NCBI GenBank assembly: GCA_027605045.1
Contig: JAQFWX010000117.1
Span: 42,514-106,513 of the forward strand
DNA from: Phallus indusiatus
Lineage: Eukaryota; Basidiomycota; Agaricomycetes; Phallales; Phallaceae
DNA length: 64,000 nt
Direction of reading: 5' to 3'
In this document: positions 1 to 16,700 of the stretch, one piece after another
Layout: the number at the start of each line of letters is the position of its first letter
Numbering within the stretch: the stretch's first letter is position 1
Notes under the pieces: generated by a model
Databases searched by the model: none
What the model saw: the letters and a program-made list of their open reading frames with translations, nothing else
What the model was told of the DNA's origin: nothing
Made by a program: the position numbers and the translations under genes

Positions 1-295
1 GCGTAGTACGTGACATTTGAAAACATGCTGCCACCCCCTGTTATGAAGAATGTGAATTCAACGTGCCAGTGTATTTCGACTTGACGCTGATTTTTTGCTA
101 AACGTTCAGTATTATAATATATGTGTGTCAATGTGTAATCTTACTGCAGTTATACCCTTATGTTGAAGTAGAACATTCACTGGCAAGGGCCAAGCATACG
201 CTTCTAGTAGTTATGTAATATCAAAAGCTTTCCATTCTGTGTGCCCTTCTCAAAAGCCAACTCATATCCTTGTCCTATACGGGAAATTAGGTTAG
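1..295. other. Upstream edge, no gene seen
   Basis: I see no coding exon here. The stretch is AT-rich and has stops in every frame. It presumably holds the promoter of the BUD22-like gene that starts at 296 and perhaps the end of a transcript outside the window. Confidence 0.5.
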
Positions 296-1791
296 ATGAG
301 CAGTAACGTTATCGCAGGAAAGAAGAGAAAATGGTCGGAAATAACCAAAGTAAGTTCTTCGTCAGTATATTGAGGTTTTAAAGTCAACTTTTTCGCTCGA
401 GGTTAGGCCGATCCGTCTACCCTTTTGCACATGAAAATTGTGCGTCCTTCTGTGCTTTCGAGCGTATTGAGCAATATGTCTGACTCATATCAAAGCATCA
501 TTCTGTCAAAGAGCTGAAAAAGGCTGCCAAAAAAGCCAAAGGCTTCGAAGTTCAGCGTTTGGTGAAACGTATGAGAGAAGCTAGGTCACGATTCAGTGTT
601 TCCTTGATAGTGTTGTTGCTCATTCCTTGTTAGGAAATCCAAAGATAATGAACGATCTAAGGTTGACGTCGTCGAATTGGAATCCCAGCTGGAGCTTCTT
701 AAAGTATTCAGTTCACTCACTCAGCATCTAGACGGAGCTTTTGACTAATGTACTCGCAGAAAATTGATTTGGAACGAATTTCCGGATTATCCTTAGCATC
801 TAAGATACGAAAGGACAAATTCTTGTCTTCTAACGAGCTACTACTTGATACCTTAAGGTCATTTGCATTCTTTACCGCGCAGAGGTCAACGGACTCTCAG
901 GTCCAAAAGGTGGAAAATAGGATGCTTAGCTCCCCTGTTTTGGCATCGGAGACTACTGCAGCGATTAATGGTCTCATAAAGAGTCTACGCTCGCACTCGG
1001 ACCAAGAACGCGCCACTACAGAATCGCAAAGTGGATCAGACGGAGAAGATGAAGAGCGTACCGGTCTGGTACCAACAAACACGACACCTCATTCTCTTGA
1101 CGAACATACGTCACAAGATGACCATGTGTCGAATGATGGTAGTGCTGATGATGACGAGGACGAAGAAGAAAGGTTGGTCGAGGCTGCGGGTTGGGAGTCA
1201 GGTTCGATAGACGATGATGTTGAAGAAGCAAACTCGGGCGACGATGTTTCAATACCATCTCCGAAGACACCTGTCAAAGTATCACGATCGAAGCAAAAGA
1301 CGAAACCACCGGAGACCGACTTAAAATCTCAGTTTCTGCCCTCTCTTTCTGTTGGGTATGTACCGGGTGATTCGGATTCAGAATTCAATTCTGGGGAAGA
1401 AGAACCAGGACCGGAGAGAAAAAATAGACGGGGCCAACGAGCTCGTCAGGCGTCAGTCTTTTTACCACCTAATTTTTGAATAGTATTCTCACTAGCCGCG
1501 TTTAGGATTTGGGCAAAGAAATACGGGAAAAACGCAAAGCATATCAAAAAGGAACGAGGAAATGTTCCATCTCAAGGTTATGTCAAGGACGAGAAGACAA
1601 GAATAAGAAGAGATAATCAGAGCCAACCCTTCACCCCAATTCGTTCACATAAACCATCTGTGCCTTCTCAAGCAAAGCCAGTCGAAACTAAAGTGGCTTT
1701 ACATCCGTCTTGGGAGGCGAAGAGAATGTTGAAATCCAAGGAAAGCGCACGGATACTTCCTTCCCAGGGAAAGAAGATAGTCTTTAGTTGA
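296..1791 (+). CDS. BUD22: BUD22/SRFBP1-family ribosome biogenesis protein
   Basis: The family acts in the nucleolus in 18S rRNA and small-subunit maturation. The first exon (MSSNVIAGKKRKWSEITK) starts at 296 and is followed by short introns. The second and third exons give a helical stretch (HHSVKELKKAAKKAKGFE) typical of the Bud22 N-terminus. The long exon near 748-1460 encodes a very acidic, serine-rich middle. The C-terminus carries the family hallmarks: QRARQAIWAKKYGKNAKHIK, made by splicing from about 1458 to 1506, and the terminal HPSWEAKR...QGKKIVFS that ends at 1791. The start is the first ATG that joins the conserved frame. The next gene begins 131 bp downstream on the same strand. 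Intron positions are inferred, but the family call rests on both ends of the protein. Confidence 0.87.
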
Positions 1792-1922
1792 AGCATGTTA
1801 CTTACTAGTAGATCACTATATGTATATGCCAGAGCCATGGAGTGACACTCGGTTAGGAGTATATTCATTATGATTTGCTTCCGTCCTTGCCACCGTTACA
1901 CTGTTTGCACCACCAAGCTGCC

Positions 1923-3438
1923 ATGCCAGATGAAGCCTTGAATCAAACTGGTTTTCTAAAGAAAGCACACCGCTTTCTGATATATCTTGGTGCAGTTTAT
2001 GCCACTTTTCTAATTCTTCTTACTGTACCATCCTTTCAAACTCAGTACGTTCGAATTTTCTGCTCACCGTGCGCGTAAAAATCTTAAGTTCAAATTCAAA
2101 TTTTGCGTTTCAGCTTGCTGTACTTGCACAAATTCAATTGGCCTTTGTCTGCTGACTTTTCTCTTCCAGAGAGATACGGGCTAGCTCGTAAGTCAGAGCT
2201 TCTTTCATATCGATACTGCCCGAACCGTCTTTTACAGCACAGAGAGCCGCGAACATCAACATTACAACTTCGGACAATGTAACTCTAGGAGCTTGGTTTA
2301 TCCTATCAGATTCATATTACGCGAAATCATACGACTCGCCTTCTAGCCCCTCTGCAAGTCCCTCGTCTCCTCTTTCGCCTGCGTCCATTTCATCGGCTCT
2401 ACGCTTATTCCCAACCATAATATTCTTTCACGGCAATGCTGGCACTCGTGCAGTTTCTTTCAGAATTCAAACATACAAAGGATTTGCCTCTCGATTAGAC
2501 TCAAACGTGCTAGTCATAGATTATAGAGGTTTCGCCGATTCAGAGGGGACACCTTCCGAGTCTGGACTCAACTTGGACGCCCATGCCGCTTGGGACTGGG
2601 CTATTAAAAATGGTGCTGATGCTGCAGATTTGATTCTGATTGGTCAGAGTCTGGGAACAGCCGTCGCGACAGGTCTAGCTCGTGATTTAAGCAATGAAGG
2701 TGCGTTATATCCAGTAGTTCGTTATATTTGCATGTCTTTTCTCAGCGCGAGCTTTTTTTTTCCTTTTCAGGTACGCGAATGAGAGGACTGGTTTTATTAG
2801 CTCCATTTTCTTCGCTTCCTGTACTTTTGGAAACGTATAGTGTGTTAGGTTATCTTCCAGTATTGAGACCTTTACAACACTTCCCACTTGCTCAACGTTA
2901 GTACCGACTGCAATCTTGACCTCGGGTTTAATACTTAAAAAACCTTTCAGGATTTGTCCTTAAGTTTTTGAAAACACGTTATGATACTCGAAGTACAATT
3001 TCGGTGAGTGGACAATACATTCGCATATAATATGTTTAACCAGGGCAACCTCAGGACGTCAAAACGGACATCATTCTCGTTCACGCCGATGACGATTATG
3101 ATATTCCGTTGGATCATTCAATTGATATTTTCAATAATCTTGTCGAACCTAGTCTTCCCCCGCCTCTTCTTCCGTCTGATAAACTAAACATGGCTGTCAG
3201 TTCGGAACAATGGCCAGAAATACGAAAAAGAGAGCAAGAACGTCAGGAATTGAGAAACAAACTGATACGAACAGAAGACATAAACAATGTTGGACAAATA
3301 GAGCGTTTTGAGCGCGCGGACAACATGGGTAAAGTTGTATTTTTACGAAGCAGATGGGGTGGACATAATAATATTGCAAGAATGGAGGCTGTGGTTGATA
3401 TAGTTGGACATGTGTTAAAAATTAGACGACCATTATAG
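1923..3438 (+). CDS. ABHD12-like alpha/beta hydrolase, membrane-anchored
   Basis: This is a serine hydrolase of the ABHD12/BEM46 type; family members are lysophospholipid or monoacylglycerol lipases, and the substrate here is not known. One hydrophobic segment near the N-terminus (FLIYLGAVYATFLILL, about residues 18-33) looks like a membrane anchor. Later exons encode the oxyanion motif FFHGNAG, then VLVIDYRGFADSEGTPSE and the nucleophile elbow GQSLG. The acid residue is probably the Asp in ILVHADDDYDIP (near 3090-3110), and the catalytic His lies in RWGGHNNI near 3360. At least four short introns interrupt the gene. The ATG at 1923 opens MPDEALNQTG; an in-frame extension upstream lacks an ATG. 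The gene sits between BUD22 and VMA2 on the same strand. Confidence 0.87.
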
Positions 3439-3674
3439 TTATCTAGATAATCATAACTGAAGTTTTTGTGTATCTGTAAGTTACAGCTAGCTCTTATAGA
3501 AAGTCTTTGAACACCGTCTCTTCACGAGTAATTTCATCGGATCTGTTATCGTGAGAATACTTCGCTTCCGAAGAGCCGCCCGTTGACGGCAGTTCCACTA
3601 CGCCTTGTCTATAACCTCCTCCTCCTTTTCCAACAAATCCTCTTCGTATTCATTTCAAGAGGTTGGTTTCGTCA

Positions 3675-5769
<2,095 letters not shown>

Positions 5770-8700
5770 TTGAGATCGGCTAAAGATTGTCAGGTGAATC
5801 TTTCAAAAAAAAAGAATCGTTTTTTATCTTTCACGAATTGCCTAAATGGACACATTATCAATGTTTTTTTTTGACAACGTTCTCTCTTACCCATATATAC
5901 AATATAGTCACTATCCATCACATAAATTGACTCTGGTTTCATCAATGAATGATTGGAAGTATTTGAACCCTGACAATGGCTGCGAACACATGGTTGAAAG
6001 CCAGTCATAGTGAACATATGGGCTTGACACAGTGACATGATGATTGCAACACCCGTTGTTCATGGTGTGATGATGAGAACGAGAGTTATTTCAATACAAC
6101 TAGAGAAAATAGGGAGAGCAATCTAAAGATCCAGAAGTAAGAGGTATAGTAGCTCTTCTATTGTGAACCAGAAGAAAAGAGTTTGTTTGAATGTTCGGGC
6201 ACCTGAGCCCAAAGGTTTCCTCATGACTTTGCACCTAAGTGTTCGTGACCTTGCTGTGGGATATTTGCATGGCAGCCGATACTCCAAGCACGTACTTATA
6301 AGATGCGGCGCGGTCTCAGTTGATTATCCGGTCCGATACGATACACCTTGGATACACATTCTATGGGAGCCAATAAAAAGATATGCCAACTTTTTTTAAG
6401 GAATGACTTCTACGGTTATTGCACGATCAAATACTCAATATTAAGAGGTAAATATTTGTTAGTCGGGGCCCCAAGCTAATTACGCAGAATGCACCATACC
6501 TTTCCTATATGTGATAAGATGGGAAGCCTCGATATTAACACCACTGATGCTAGTCCCGAGGCGAGAAGCCGACGTTGGGTATGTTTTGACCTAAAACGAC
6601 CAGAAAACGTGCCACACAATCAACGATTATCGTGTTTCATATAACAAACTGAGATTTGACCGAGGAGACTTTTTTATAGAAAGAGGATTAGCTGGGATTA
6701 GCCAAAGAGGATTGAAGTAGTTTCATTAAAAGATGACGGGATAAGATATGTGACAGATCAATTTTGTTGTAAAGGACAACCGTTTGGGAGTAGTAATATG
6801 ACAACATGACACCATGAACTTGGAAGCCTGCCAGTGAGGTTAAAGTGTCGGATCGACCTGCCACTGCTAATATAAGAGAGGTCTGCGACATGGCGACTGG
6901 CGAAAATTAACTCGAACAATGATGAGATGGAGATGGTGGGAAGTGCGTAAGAAATTAACTGCAGGTTTATCTCACCTCATCTCAGCTGAGTTACGACTTG
7001 AGCTGAGTTGCCCTGTGCGTGCTGCCAGCTGAGATATTTCCGAGTCCCGGCGACGGCACTGGAATTATTTCTTCCCCAAGTGCAAGCAAGTGATTTTTAA
7101 CAAAAGACAACGGGACCGGGGACCACGTAAACGTTGAATGCTGATTGATACGGACAATAAAGTTCACCATCAAACCAAAATAACAATAAAAATAGGACTC
7201 CAACAGCTTAAATCCCAAACGATTCTGGCTTAATAATACTTTCCGTAGCCGAGAATTCGGATGATGCCGATATACTTATCGGACTTCTGATTCTGGCGTC
7301 TTACATTTAGCGCTCAAGATCTTTCAAAAGCGGGATTTCTTTTTTTTCGAAGCCAACACAGCCGTCGGCTCGGCTGCGATGATAAACAGCAAATTGAATT
7401 TGTGAGCATTCTCTCTAACCTCACGCTTCGGATCTATCTCGCTGCTACACAACATACGCGGATACCTGTTCACCGGATTTGCAAATTCTAGCAATACTGT
7501 TTCATTCCACTCATGAAAACTTGGCGGAAAATTAGGATGAGGTTGATTTGTATTCTGGTCAACAAAGTTGGTTGTGCAATGTTCAACATTCATTGGGTTT
7601 GGTAAGAACCAATCTTTATATTTCCATCATCACTCTATAGATGTTAGATGGCCCAATTCAGCGCCAACAGAAAGCACTGACCTACCATTGTATTTTCAGT
7701 CTTGCTACTAGTAGTACACCCCGATTTGACACCGATATCATGATATCAACATCACCCAATTTGCATTTCCTCTGCGAATTAATTCACGCCGAACCTTTAA
7801 CAATTTAGGACGATCGTTGGGTCATATGCTACTAGCTAATGAAAATCAAAATGCTTTTTTTTCCCCGCCGGCGTCCACCAAGAAAGATCCTTCAAATGGG
7901 TTGCATATAGCTAACTTGAAGAATTTGAAAATACAGGCGCGGTCTGTCCTCAGATTTTATACCCTTTTCTCAGCAGGTGGAGATAACTTCATCTTAGTTG
8001 CATCAAAGTGGTCTAATGTTTAGTAAAGGTTTTCATACTGTGCCATGGGTCACATGTGGCACACTTTGATTAATACCCTTTCATCCAAGTTCTGATGATA
8101 TGCAGCTTGCTACATGGCACACGAAACGCAGGAAATGAACCGGACATCTCGGTTGCCTGAAAAAAAATGTTCAGGCGCAGCCGTCTTTGACGATCGCATG
8201 CTCGTTATCTGATAACAGCAAATTCGAGCTGAGACATTGCGGCAAGCGATGCCCATTGCACTAGCTGCATACATTCAAATATTTAGCGCTATATTCAAGC
8301 CTTTCATTTCCACGAGTGTGCTACTGGCAGAACCGCTGAAGAACCGCCAGTTCCTGAATCCTGTCCCTATTAATTGAAAACGACCCAGCTTTTCGGAGAG
8401 TGCAGTGCAGTGCAAGTAAAGTTGCCAGAGTTTGATGTAAAAATTCGCTAACATTTGAAGCGATATCGAAGTGAGCCCGGAAGTTTCACAGCGATATTAG
8501 TCTCTAATGCATAGCATATACCCGGCTATAGATTGAATGTCGATGCCAAATCCAAGCGCGACTACGGAGTTCCGTGTTCCTAGTTCATAATCGATGTCAA
8601 ACAAGTTTATCTCCATTTACATTGATCGACAAGGCCAGACACGGCGAAAGAGGTCTCCGGGTAAAATGAAAATTTGAAGCCTCAGTCTCATATCGTCAAT

Positions 8701-11700
8701 GGCTATCAAATCAAATACCTCGTTGCTTTGCCAACTTGTGCGGAAGGGTTTTTTCATTTTAGGAGAGACTAAGAGTATCCAAAATGGTATGACAAATTGG
8801 TCGCACAACTCAAGCTGGTAAGTTTCAAGTGTAGGATTTTCAACAAAAGGTGAGGGTATCATTTATGTATGATCGTTGGCGTAGGAACTTTTTCAAACCG
8901 CAGTGATAGTGATTGATTAATTTGCGAAGGCTGTGCGGGATGTGATAATCTCTCCAACTACAATAGCTAAGCCTTCCCTAGGTCTGTGAGTTGATGAACA
9001 TTCGCATCTAATCTAAACCTCGAGGGGGAAGTCATGATATACTGATGTTGAAATTATCAGTGAAACGTCGAAGTCGTAGATTTTTTGGATGTGCCATGTG
9101 CGCATGATGTTGATGAGTCCCCCAAAGTTCACCGGAAAAAGGGACCTCTCACTTTATTTCATATCGGTAGTCAAAGGCTACTTGTTTGCCCGGATTCCGC
9201 TACGAAATAACACATAAGAAAAACAACATCTTGTCATGGTTTAAGTTATTCCGGAGCAAGAGGGTTGACCTCCAACTGCGATTCAAATCCCGAGACCAGC
9301 ATTAGTCGCACGACCGGGATAACCCTTTCATGTGGAACGGCATGATAACTATTTGCTCCTCTCCTCCTTTTCGGCGGAGTTAATGAATGCCTTTTTTTAG
9401 GTCTCTTGGATTAGAACAATAAACAAGTTCCTGACTAAGAATATCAGGTGTTCCCTTCTTGCAAAAAGCAAAATACTACTCACCCGCGGAAAGTTAAATG
9501 TTAAAACGTTAAACGGCCAGAGTAAGTTTCTAAAGCCTCGTTCTTCAGCTTGACAGTTCGGCTACTAATCGCGGGAAAGGTAATGATGGTCTCACCTATA
9601 ATGCATAACCGCATATCACCCAGAAAATTTCTCCCCAAAGGTAGATGAAAAATAATAATGTTAATTTATCTCTCGCCACTCGCGAGAAATTTGAACTTGA
9701 AGTCTCATCAACTTCTTGGAAGGTATGTGCAATCTAGGGAATACGGTTGCTTTGACCCGATATACGGCAAGCTCTCATTCGTCCTTCGATGTCAAGCAGC
9801 GAAAAAAGGAATGGTGTCATTTTTGCGACTTCGAATCAGATTCTGTGAAATGATATATGTAATACATAATTTATCGTAAGCGACGACGTTTCCATCGCTT
9901 TTAGAACCTGTCATTTTTGATCAATCTAAGTAATAGGGTAACTCTGTGATTTACGTTTCTTGTCACGGTCGCTGAGAATTTCAACATTTCGACAATGCGT
10001 CGGTAAAATTGATGAAACCTTAATGGACTCCACAAAGTCGTCGGCCACGATGCATATCACAAAATTGAGAGCCGAATGCTGCTCTTCGGAGAGGGCGATC
10101 CCTATCTGGAAAAGGGGGGACCTAGAGTCTCTCACAAAAGTATTTTTGAAAGGGAAGCGCTACTATATTTATACTGATGCACAATTTACATAAAATCTAG
10201 ATATATATGAATTTTAGCCTAACCCCCCAAGTTCCCCGGTTTCTCTCTCCAATGAGGTGTGTTTCGCGAAAATGGCGGCCATGACGATGATGGTGGTGGC
10301 AGTGGGTGTCACTGGTGCTGATTATTATTATGTATCATTCTTTTTTTATTACCCGTATGACATCTAGGATCTAAGGGGTTTGATGCCACCCAAGAGCCTG
10401 AGGGTTCTCCGGAACGACCCCGAGTATGCTATTCGCGGCCACTGGTAAGTTGATTAGTACTAGTAATAAAATGATGGTGAGATCTCATTTGATCAGTGCG
10501 ATTAGTAGGTTCGTTCTAAAAGTAAGTTGGGGCGTGGTATATATACGCTTATATGACACTATGATTATTATCAACGAGCGGATGAAACCGGGAGATCAAG
10601 TACACTCCAAGCAGATTGCCAGTGGGAAACGTTTAATGAGGCGTTGCTTGGCTCCCCATCTTACGGTCAACCGTCAGTAATATCGAGCATCAGTGTCGGT
10701 AAAAGCTTTTTCGGGTATGTTATACCCGTATTAGCCGTCTGCGTGCGTGTGCCGGTTGTTCGCGTCATGCATCCTGCATCCGTGTCATGTAGCATGCGTT
10801 ATACGTTATGTGAAATACCCTGACCCGGATTGCATTTGTTGGACATGCAAACGAATAATCTGGGGCTGAGTGGTGATAACAATTTCGCAATGTTGCAATG
10901 GCCATCATGCACTAATATGAAATATAGTAACCGTTTTTTAAAATGTAAGTACTAACGTCGCGGCGAATTTTGCTCCGGTCTCTTTTCCCTTTTTTTCATA
11001 TTTATTGACCTTGGGAAAAAAGAGATAATTGATTATCGGAGACTCGGACACGACTCGGTTCACTCAAACACGATCCCATTGTGAGACCAAGACTCAGATT
11101 GTTGTTTTCAAGCGATGCAAGACTTGAACGCTACCGGCTAGTAGTATGCAAATTTTTTGGCTACATTAGTGCTTAGTGGGCTAACTCCGCGTTACCCGTG
11201 TGAGTCCCTAAAGGTGAGAGTGGCGCTGCGTACTAGTAGTATAAGTAAATGATAACAAACGTTCAAGAACACGGAAAAGGAAGAGTATATATTCGAGATC
11301 TAGACTCTAGGACATTCTTTTGACCGGGTGCTATATAATCAGGATTAAAGTTCAAAGCTAAGGTTAAGAAGTTCCCAACGACGCCGAGACTTTAGTCCGG
11401 CCTCCGAACGTGGCACAGTAACCATTCAAAGTACTTGCTAGTAGACTGACGCTACAGTGCATGCTCATTTTCCATTGAGTTAGACGTATTAGTCTGTTTT
11501 TACGTGAATAAAATCCACGGTTGTAGTCGCGCCTTACCTAAGGGACCCGCCGCATAGTACCAACAACACTGAGACGAATGTTAGTATTGATAACAATAAT
11601 AAGTACATAATGGGGGCAACTATAATAAATTTAAGTTTACACACGAATACAATAAACGGACAAAGGCCTACAAATTCAATTTACTCAGCATCATTGGAGC

Positions 11701-13719
11701 TCTGTGAGAGTCTAAAGCCTTCGTATTGAATATTGAAGGCGTGGCACGTGGTGTGTGAATATTTGATTACCACTATTATATATGCACATCCCCAGACTCA
11801 GCGCTGTTCTAAATGAGTTATGTCATAAAGTAAATAATCAGCTACTGCGGGTTTGGAGTGCCAGCTCGGAATAACGTTTTTATCTATCATTGAAGTTTAC
11901 CGAAAAAAAGGATGGCCACAACTCTAATGACTCGACCGAAGGGTCCGAGTCCCTCCTTAAAGCTAAAGCACGCGACATATGAATTTAATCATCGTCCTGA
12001 CGATTATGATGGGACTAGTTCAATACTCGACTCGAGTCTCAAACTCATTTAGGAGCTCGTAATTCACATGCTTTCATATATGATTATAAACACCCCCATT
12101 GAGTATTGTATTGTATTAATCCGGTGGAAGTAGGTATAAATATTAACCTGCCAGTGCCAGCATTGAAGGTGCGCGGTAGTAACTGGATCTTTCCGAGACG
12201 ATGATAAGTCTTGAATCGATTGATTAACGATTAGAAACGACTACTTGTTTTCCAATCCGGGAAATATTAGCGTGTCGACGTTCTTTCGTCGGAAATTCAA
12301 AAAAAAAGAAATTTGTAAATCCAAGTCGTCATCGGGAAGGAGAAGTATTTTGGGGTCTGAAATTGGAAGGGCACTCACCGTGATCAGGCTTGTCAGTGTG
12401 TGTGTGTGTTCAGTCTGAGGGATCTTCGGCCCCTTCAACCAGTTCGTCACGGTTGAAGCCGTTTCTTGCCCAATAAAGGGTTGCTATCCGAGTCCCGATT
12501 GGTTTTTCTGGTTTTGGGAAAGGATTGGGACTCTTTGGGACCTATAGGCTGTGGAATTTTTGTTAAAAATAATATCCGATATCTTTGCGACATGTATAGA
12601 GGCTGCACTCGCCTTGATATTATTATTATTAGGGCTTCTGGATATCATTTAAAAACGGCCCGGTTACTGAAGCTGTCGGACTATTTGATTCGGAATTCTT
12701 AAGCGTATGAACCTCAGACCATCGATGAGAAACATTTTTTTTTCCAGAATTTGTTGCCACAGATCCGGAACTAAGATTGTTTCAGACGAGTGTTCAACGC
12801 TGTCAACTTCTAAGACCACAACCTGACTCAGGCGCGGTACCTCCTTCCTTCGAAAGTAGAGAACTAGTGTACATATCGTTTATCTTAAGGAATGAGTATC
12901 GGCTATGATTAGGTAGCCTCTACCTTTTTTATCTCTTGATTTTCGGGCTCTTCTTGCACTTTAGCCGGAACCAACTTCAAAATTTCTCTCACACCATAAT
13001 AAATGTGAATTTAATGGTCATTTCATATGACTGTCAGGGTCACGGAAAAGAATTAAAGCTTCGCCCTTGAATACATTACATATTGACAAACGTATGTACA
13101 TATTTATGTACCTTGATGGTTGTACTTCTTTGGATTGTTATGCGAGGGGTTCTTCCACTGATTCTTGGTGAACCCCCTCCTGCAATGCAATCGCTCTTTC
13201 TTGTAAATAAATTCACTGACCTTTTTTTTTGAGAAGTGCTAATGTACACTACATACACTGCCCGTCAGCAATGTCGGTTATGGATTGGTTGTTGTGCTGA
13301 GCAGGGACCACGTCGCCCATCACGGCGGCACCCTTGCATCAAAAGCACTTCACGGAACTGAGAATTTAGCTCAATACTATATATGGGAGATCGTTGGAAA
13401 GAATGTGATGGTGAATCTCCCGCTTTTGGAAGGTAGGATGATAGGATTATTACATAATTATATACGGAATTTAATTATTTCCCCAAGAGGATTTCAAGCT
13501 ATTTCAATGTGCATCAGTGGAAATTATTTCTCGAGAAATATAAATTCTGAAAAAATAAAATAAAATTAAAAAACATGGTCTGTAATAATCATAATCATAT
13601 ACCTATGTATTACTTTGCTGTATGTATATATAACTGGTGCTCTCGGCCTTTTTTTCCCTTTTCCTCGTGCAATCCCAAAGTCCCCACAATTACTCGAGTT
13701 CGTCCGCTGCCTGTCCAGC
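5770..13719. other. Gene-poor AT-rich stretch, about 7.9 kb
   Basis: I find no gene that can be supported here. All ORFs are under about 90 codons, show no recognisable motif and do not join across plausible introns. There are short simple runs, including a TG repeat near 12400 and several A/T runs. Coding-like composition appears only around 10382-10435 and 10580-10700 and is too weak to call. I recognise no complete transposon, long terminal repeat or tRNA. The start (about 5770-6000) is the 3' flank of VMA2 and the end holds the promoter of the TCP11-family gene. It may be decayed repeat sequence. Confidence 0.5.
13625..13633 (+). promoter_or_regulatory. TATA-like element of the TCP11-family gene
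   Basis: TATATATAA lies about 90 bp before the chosen ATG at 13720, a plausible core promoter distance for fungal genes. It supports starting the protein at 13720 rather than at the non-ATG codon near 13615 that opens the same frame. Confidence 0.4.
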
Positions 13720-16700
13720 ATGGTCCATTCCAAACGCAAGTCCGATGACGATTCTCTCTGCGCACACCCTTCCAAGCGATCTCGGCTCTCAATGGTCCCG
13801 GACTCCTCTGCGTCCTCCAGGCTTCCGTCTCCAGCCTCCGCGACGACTCAGTCCGCACTCATGAAATGCTCCCAACAATCCACGGTCGACTCAGCTCCGT
13901 CTCAAAATTACTATCATCATCATACCGGTGGTGCACTGAGAGAGCCTTCTATGCTTGTCCCCGATGATTCGTCTCCTCCTCCTCCTCTACCCCCACACTC
14001 GTCTGGTAGTATTCCCTCGAACTTGTCACGAGGGCAGAATCCTCCTCACGTCGACGTCTTCCCACCAATTAATCGTGAGATGTTGAAAGAGCTGGATATA
14101 GATGTTATACTAAGGCACCCCCAATTGCGTGCGTGTAAACTCGTCTTTTACTCTATTTCGCGTCCTGACAATCACGGGATAACAAAACATCCTGACTTTT
14201 TACCTTTTTTGTTTCCTATTTTTAATTAGGTCACGACTTCTTATTTGATTCCGGTTTACAATTTCGTACCATGAACGGCGGCCGTAAACAATATATTGCG
14301 GATCAGTACTGGGACTCCGTCCTCCACGAGCTTGAACACGACCTTGACATGCAAAAGCACAAGAACAGGCACCAGCATCATAATAATAACAATCACAATA
14401 ATAATAACCGCAATAATCGTACTCAACGGCCTCCCACTCCTCCCCCGTGGTCTGAAAAGCATTATTCAGCATATCTACACGCAGCGACAGATCCTCAAGT
14501 CGTCGATTCTCCCATTCACTCCACCGTCGTCTCATCTCAAACCGCCTTTGTCAGACGGGTGCCAGCATTATTACGCACTCTCACAGAAGTTCTTTCCTAC
14601 GTTATTGGCTCCGTTCCATCAGAAAGAAGTGTCTCTCTTTCCCAAGTCCTCGCCGGTATCGACATTTTATTTATAGACCATGAACTGCGTCGCGGGCTCT
14701 ATGAACCCAGAGGTCTCTTCACTCTCATGGGCCAACTTTTAAAAGCACATTGTGCTCCAATGAGAGATGGGAAAATAGATGTCATGATGGCTGTAGCAAG
14801 AGGTGATTGTAATCCAATCTGCTTTTTCGGGCCCCCGTTCTCTACAAGTGAGCTCCTACCGTTCACGGATGGTCAACGATCCATCAGGCGCACCGTTGCT
14901 TCCCTGAGATTATGTTTCGAGATCCTCGAGTTGATGAAATTGGTAACTAGTTCAATTCTCTCACCCCCATGGTGGCCACCTTGAGTTGCCAAATAGGCTT
15001 ACTTTTTCCTTTTTTCCAGGATATTGCCAACCATCACCTACATCATCTCAGACCCCTGCTTATCTCCGACGGTCCTGACTTCCTCCACCGAGCGTTTATT
15101 GACAAAGTACAACGAGGACTCACGACGCTAGACAGTGCCCAAAGATTTTTCAATCATGCATACGGCAATATTATGTCATACCCGGCACGACCCGGAATTG
15201 ATTCCGGCGATGTTGAATTTTCAACGAGTACGAGTACCGCTCAAGCCATGTTATCCAACATTCGCGATTCTTTATTAGTCAACCGCGATAGCAGAACAAA
15301 CGCGGCGGCAACGAACTGCGGTATCACCCGTTCACCTCTGGAGAACTATCCTCAGGGATTCAGAATTCACCTCGCTTTCATCGCATCCTTAACTGATATG
15401 ATTTTCAATCCTCCGACATTCGATAGTTACGTTTGTCAATGCGGTGTGATCTTACCCGTGGGTGATCCTCGCCTACGGGAGCCCGTCAAAACCTCGGTAT
15501 CGTCGGCGTCGTCGAATCACCAGCAGCAACAGCACTTCCACGAGTTCAAACGGCATTGTTCGAGTGCGACCAACCAGCTGTCATGGCCTGAAACACTATG
15601 GCTGGACTCGAATCGCATTGCACAGCTGATTGGCGATGCTGCGGATCTGACAGCACTATACGTGTTATTGATGGGTTGGAGGATGCTCGTATTCGCCAAG
15701 CAAGATTATCATAATTCCGGATCATCTTCATCATCATCAACTTTACCGACACCAACATCATCATCATTTTCGTCAACGTCTACTACTACGAATGGGCATG
15801 TCAGTTTGGAGCGCGTAGAAGACGATCGGAAGGCTATGCCCCCATATGTCAAATCGACGACGTTTAAATTGGAGGACCGCGTGATTGATGATGTGAAGAA
15901 GGAGATCTGGAGTATCGCACCGCGGAAATTTGGAAGCTGTTTCTTTTGGGAGGATTCGTCCAGTATGATCGACGACAGCAGAAATCAAGATTCCAGTGCA
16001 ACACTGGCTAAAACCGATCAGCAGACGCGTAAAATATGGAAAGATGGGATGGAGAATGTCGCTTTGCATATTGCTATGAGAGCGGAACACACCAAACGCG
16101 ATCAAAAAAGAGTTTACGAAAGTGATGACGAAGACGCAGACGCAGACCACCTAAAATCACGGTTCAATTACCACCAACAACAACAACCACCACCTATGAT
16201 GCCCTCCCACGAATCAATCTCACTTCTTCGATCGTGGCTAGACACACATATGCGCCGGTCCAGTCCACTAACAACACGACTACGGAAATTAGTGGCTGCT
16301 GAAGTGGCCAGTACAGCCGCAAAAATGACTTTACACATGATTTCAACTAGTTTGGCCACCACGACGTCGTCGTATGATGACGATGCGTCGGGTCAGCAGA
16401 TTCCTCTAGGTCTTTCGGAATCGACTTCTACAGCCGCACTATATAACGCTCCTCTGTTCCCCGATTTACGACGGGGATCTATTCCCTCATTGCTTAATCT
16501 CAGCCCTCAAACCCCTAATACCTCTAGAGCACCGCCGCCGCAACATCAACACCACGCTTCGCATCACAACCACACCCGCGTACCTGCCCACAACCGACCC
16601 ATCACCATCGTTCCATCCCCTGCCGCCGTATCAGCAGGACTCGAACCTCTCATGCCCGAAATCAAACATTTAGCAAGTCGAATTGCTAAGCTAACATATA

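Noticed and set aside
7324..7593. Minus-strand ORF of 89 codons in the first desert
   Set aside because: No family pattern, no neighbouring exon that joins, and poor codon character at its end.
9265..9300. B-box-like sequence GATTCAAATCC
   Set aside because: No A box at the right distance and no T stem pairing.
14200..14535. Minus-strand ORF opposite the TCP11-family gene
   Set aside because: It overlaps conserved TCP11 coding sequence and is made of repeats (Tyr/Cys run) complementary to the His/Asn tract.
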